64,000 nt of DNA, taken from assembly GCF_002734285.1 (NCBI RefSeq), contig NZ_NSEA01000011.1, positions 268,986 to 332,985 on the forward strand, given 5' to 3'. Numbering within the stretch: position 1 is the first letter of the stretch; every line of letters begins with the position of its first letter. This DNA is from Fredinandcohnia onubensis. Its GTDB lineage: Bacteria > Bacillota > Bacilli > Bacillales > Bacillaceae_L. Below, piece after piece: positions 61,153 to 64,000 of the stretch. The notes below the pieces were generated by a model that was not told the DNA's origin, made no database searches, and saw nothing but the letters and a program-made list of their open reading frames with translations. The position numbers and the translations under genes are program-made.

Positions 61153-62004
61153 TTATGCCAAAACCCATTCCTGAAACTTTTCAAACTGAGCAGCCGCATC
61201 CTTAAGCCCAAGCTCGTAAAGGTTCGTTAATTTAACAGGATCCCTCTCAACCCTTCCCACCTCAAGTGGCTCTGACGGGCTAAATACAAAGACCCTACCG
61301 GCTTTTTCTTCTTTCTCTAAGTAAGCAATTGTCTCATTATAACGCTGATATCGTGTTTCAATTGCTTTAACCAAATTAGGATATTGTTTATAAGAACGCC
61401 TCAAAACCCATGTCATATTTGATTTCTTTTTCAAATAACCGCGATTGCGAGTCAATATGACAACATTTCTCTGATTTCCATCTTGCTGAGCTTTTATCAC
61501 TGGAATGGGATCCGTGATGCCTCCATCCAATAATTTTTTTCCATTAAATTCAATGATTGGCGCAACAAACGGTAATGAACTGGATGCTCGAATGACCTTT
61601 AACATGTCATTCCCATAATCCTCTCTATGAAAATAAATAGGTTCCCCTGTTTCACAATCTGTTGTACCCACCACAAATTCTTCTTTTGCTTGATAAAAAG
61701 ATTCATAGTCATAAGGCACATGTTTATTAGGAATTTCATCAAATATAAAATCCATTCCAAACAGCTGCTTGTGCTTCACAAAATTCCTGAATGACAAGTA
61801 GTTTGGGTGATTAACGTAGTCAATATTAACCGTACGATTTCTTCCCATTTGTCTAGATAAATATGATGCTGCCATACACGCCCCAGCAGATACGCCAACT
61901 ACATATGGGAAATAGATATTTTGTTCCATAAAATATTCAAGGATGCCAGCGGTGTAAACACCACGCATGCCTCCACCTTCTAAGACCAATCCTGTATCTT
62001 TCAT
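61153..62004 (-). CDS. Patatin-like phospholipase
   Basis: A 283-residue lipid acyl hydrolase of the patatin/YjjU/RssA type. The oxyanion glycine motif LEGGGMRGVYTAG is at 8-20. The nucleophile Ser39 is in GVSAG, and the catalytic Asp160 is in LLDGGI, completing the Ser-Asp dyad. No signal peptide, so it acts in the cytosol or at the inner membrane face. The substrate is unknown. A cre-like site lies about 95 bp upstream. Confidence 0.88.
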   Translation of the reverse strand: MKDTGLVLEGGGMRGVYTAGILEYFMEQNIYFPYVVGVSAGACMAASYLSRQMGRNRTVNIDYVNHPNYLSFRNFVKHKQLFGMDFIFDEIPNKHVPYDYESFYQAKEEFVVGTTDCETGEPIYFHREDYGNDMLKVIRASSSLPFVAPIIEFNGKKLLDGGITDPIPVIKAQQDGNQRNVVILTRNRGYLKKKSNMTWVLRRSYKQYPNLVKAIETRYQRYNETIAYLEKEEKAGRVFVFSPSEPLEVGRVERDPVKLTNLYELGLKDAAAQFEKFQEWVLA

Positions 62005-62098
62005 TATTCTCTCTCCCTTTAGACAGGCATATTAAATAATATAAAAAAAAATTTATAGATTGTCACATTTTTTACAAAAATTTTAAATAAAATATCAT

Positions 62099-62112
62099 TG
62101 AAAACGCTTTAC
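62099..62112. promoter_or_regulatory. Partial cre-like sequence
   Basis: TGAAAACGCTTTAC matches the first 12 positions of the cre consensus and fails at the last two. It lies in the divergent region between the patatin gene and ykvS, so either gene could be affected. Confidence 0.4.
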
Positions 62113-62216
62113 TATTTTACAAAAGTAAGGCAAAATATAAAAAAATGGATTTTTTGTAAATAAAAGCACGATTCGCTTTTATTTGAAGATTCATAGAATT
62201 CCATGGAGGTGACATT

Positions 62217-62399
62217 ATGAAAATTGCAGAAATTGGGGATGTCATTGAGTTCAAAGAAGGACTAAAAGGCGTCGTTGAAAAAGTAAATGAAAACTCAGTT
62301 ATCGTGGACTTAACATATATGGACAATTATAGAGATCTAGATTTAGAGAGTCGTACTGTTGTAAATCATAAAAACTATAAGATTGTCACAGCAATATAA
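62217..62399 (+). CDS. ykvS: YkvS family protein (DUF2187)
   Basis: A 60-residue KOW-like protein almost identical in layout to B. subtilis YkvS: MKIAEIGDVIEFKEGLKGVV, VEKVNENSVIVDLTYM and TVVNHKNYKIV. Its role is unknown. CATGGAGGTGA precedes the ATG and a terminator follows. Confidence 0.88.
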   Translation: MKIAEIGDVIEFKEGLKGVVEKVNENSVIVDLTYMDNYRDLDLESRTVVNHKNYKIVTAI

Positions 62400-62402
62400 T
62401 AG

Positions 62403-62437
62403 AAAGGGAGCTGACCATTTAGTTCGGCTCCCTTTTT
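62403..62437. terminator. Bidirectional intrinsic terminator
   Basis: AAAGGGAGC (62403-62411) pairs with GCTCCCTTT (62427-62435), extended by TGA/TCG wobble pairs, T-rich on plus; it lies between convergent ykvS and rarD. Confidence 0.8.
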
Positions 62438-62438
62438 G

Positions 62439-63380
62439 TTATGCACCTAACGATTTATCTTTCGTAAATTTCGGTTGAATAGATGTTAAGAATTTTGATT
62501 TAGAGAAAGAGTATATCAGTAATGCTGACCAAATACATAAAAATGTAACGAAATGTGCCTTTGTAAAATGCTCTTTGAATAAAAATACTCCTAATACAAG
62601 GCTTATGGTTGGCGCGATATATTGCAAGATTCCTAGCACAGATAATGGAATTCGATTTGCTCCCGCCGCAAACCATAACAATGGCAATGCTGTTGCGACC
62701 CCAGCTCCCATTAATAATAGTTGCACGTTAAAATTTGCGCCAGTGAAAGAATCAACTCCACTGTTGTAAAGAACTCCTATATAAATAAGGGCAATCGGTG
62801 CAACTACCATTGTTTCCATCGCGAGTCCAATTAAGGAATCAAGTTTTGCAAGTTTCTTTGTTAATCCATAAAATCCAAAGCTTAATGCGAGCGTAATCGC
62901 AACCCAGGGGAAACTTCCGTACTGTAAAGTTAAAATGAGAACCCCAAGACCGGCTAACACAAATGAAACGCCTTGCCAAAACAATAAACGTTCCTTAAGA
63001 ACAATAATCCCCAATAGAACACTAACCAATGGGTTGATGTAATACCCTAGACTTGCATCAATAATATGATCGGTATTAACAGCCCAAATGTAAGTCGCCC
63101 AGTTGACTGTAATAAGGATTGATGAAGCGATAATCCCAATTAGTTTGGTTTTATTTTTGACAATCTCTTTGATGGTTGTTACCAGCTGGTTGGCTTTTTT
63201 GGAAATGAGGATGATTATCAGCACGAAGACGAGCGACCAAACAATCCGATGTGCTAAAATCTCGACTGCTGGGACATAGTCAATTAATTTCCAATAAAGA
63301 GGCAGAACTCCCCACGCAATATACGCAATCGCCGTATACAAGATTCCAATTTTATACTCCCTTATGTCATCTTGACCCAT
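62439..63380 (-). CDS. rarD: EamA-family transporter RarD
   Basis: A protein of about 313 residues with ten hydrophobic helices and the RarD signature start (AYIAWGVLPLYWKLIDYVPA; EILAHRIVWS) plus LGYYINPLVSVLLGIIVLKE and LGILQYIAPTISLVLG. RarD proteins are membrane transporters of unsettled substrate. I start at ATG 63378-63380, 5 nt after GAAGGA; the longer frame to 63413 has no site. Confidence 0.88.
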   Translation of the reverse strand: MGQDDIREYKIGILYTAIAYIAWGVLPLYWKLIDYVPAVEILAHRIVWSLVFVLIIILISKKANQLVTTIKEIVKNKTKLIGIIASSILITVNWATYIWAVNTDHIIDASLGYYINPLVSVLLGIIVLKERLLFWQGVSFVLAGLGVLILTLQYGSFPWVAITLALSFGFYGLTKKLAKLDSLIGLAMETMVVAPIALIYIGVLYNSGVDSFTGANFNVQLLLMGAGVATALPLLWFAAGANRIPLSVLGILQYIAPTISLVLGVFLFKEHFTKAHFVTFLCIWSALLIYSFSKSKFLTSIQPKFTKDKSLGA

Positions 63381-63525
63381 TATGATCCTTCTTTCCAATT
63401 CATTTTTTATCATTTGTTAATTATATTTCGGTTTCCGATATTTCACAATGAAAATGAATTGGAATTTTGAGGATATCTGACTTTAAGTAGTCCACAAATC
63501 TTCTGAAGTACACTGTTGGTGGTGT

Positions 63526-63843
63526 TCCAATGTCACTGGACTTATATAACTTTCCACTTTTTAGGACGTTGGTGGTATTCCAATGCTTCTGGACTTATGT
63601 CACTTTCCACTATTTAGGAGATTGATGGTATTCCAAAGGCTCTGGACTTATATCAAATTCCACTATTTAGGAAACTGATGGTAATCCAATGCTTCTAGAC
63701 TCACACCACTTTCCATCTTTTAGGTGATTGGTACTACTCCAATGCCTCTGGACACACATTATTTTCCATTTTTTAGGAAGTCGATGATACTCCAAAGCTT
63801 TTCAACTTTCACTTTTGGTTACTTCAGGAAAAACTCTACTGTT
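63526..63843. repeat. Third tandem array, exact 53-bp period (six units)
   Basis: The landmark TCCAA(T/A)G recurs at 63526, 63579, 63632, 63685, 63738 and 63791, every step exactly 53 bp. Units share CTTCTGGACTTAT near the start and TTTCCACTATTTAGGA in the middle, and diverge only by substitutions. A decayed half-unit may precede (from about 63490). The sequence is unrelated to the arrays at 2.2-2.8 kb. The rest of the gene-free end (63844-64000) shows no feature I can name. Confidence 0.85.
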
Positions 63844-64000
63844 ATTTCACGTATATGACACCACTTTTGTAAGACTATGGAAAAACACAACCCAAATACC
63901 ACTTATATGCACCTTTTAGGATTTTCCCGTAATTTCAAATCACCTCTAGAAACCCCACACCAAAAAAACACACACCGATAGTAAATCAAGACTAAAAAAA

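Noticed and set aside
60534..61211. Long antisense ORF (225 residues) opposite the coat-like gene
   Set aside because: It mirrors the GC-biased Gly/Pro repeats of the sense gene, has no ribosome binding site and is Ser/His/Arg low-complexity.
1..64000. tRNA or rRNA genes, prophage, integrated plasmid
   Set aside because: Nothing in the intergenic regions resembles tRNA arms or rRNA, and no integrase, capsid or replication genes were seen.

Overview
The window is a stretch of chromosome from a low-GC, endospore-forming member of the Bacillaceae. The evidence for this is an alpha/beta-type small acid-soluble spore protein, a GerPA/GerPF-like germination protein, a SleB/CwlJ-type hydrolase, a coat-like Gly/Pro/Met/Cys repeat protein with a sigma-K-like promoter, a YkvS homologue, B. 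subtilis-like regulators (YtrA-type GntR, MhqR-type MarR, CdaR/PucR types), strong AGGAGG-type ribosome binding sites and U-tract hairpin terminators. I see no rRNA, tRNA, CRISPR array, prophage or intact insertion sequence. The layout looks like ordinary chromosome with small operons.

Layout: 1-2100 holds a truncated acidic ORF and a glutamine-amidotransferase/P1-peptidase pair. 2188-2790 is non-coding and carries two adjacent tandem arrays with 52-53 bp periods. 2860-8150 holds an oxidoreductase, a UDG-like protein, a GNAT/kynureninase pair and small exported or membrane proteins. 8157-21526 is a reductive pyrimidine-degradation island, all on the minus strand: PreT-PreA, dihydropyrimidinase, uracil permease, an unknown 70-residue protein, a PucR-family regulator, malonate-semialdehyde dehydrogenase, an omega-aminotransferase, alanine dehydrogenase and an N-carbamoyl-amino-acid hydrolase. 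Together these can take uracil to acetyl-CoA plus ammonia. A 14/14 cre match overlaps the promoter of preT.

21.7-31.4 kb carries maa, a DUF5667-like exported acidic protein, mnmH (selU), a CdaR regulator with glcD-glcF, a polysaccharide deacetylase, a YdcF-like protein and a triplicated ~153-bp hairpin repeat. 31.4-42.9 kb carries an epimerase, an AddAB-like helicase/nuclease pair, cutC and a GntR-ABC operon with its own palindromic operator. 43-48.5 kb carries an M29 aminopeptidase and nadC linked to a TAXI-type TRAP transporter behind a NiaR-like site.

48.5-54.4 kb carries a VmlR-like ABC-F gene with a visible transcription attenuator, a CobW/G3E GTPase, spore genes and a YkpA-type ABC-F. 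54.5-63.4 kb carries a nucleoside hydrolase, a cell-wall hydrolase, an aldehyde dehydrogenase, GTP cyclohydrolase II, an MhqR-like regulator with its operator, the coat-like repeat protein, a patatin, ykvS and rarD. The window ends in a third non-coding tandem array (63526-63843), again with an exact 53-bp period. Recurrence of the same 51-53 bp period in unrelated intergenic sequences is the most puzzling structural signal here.
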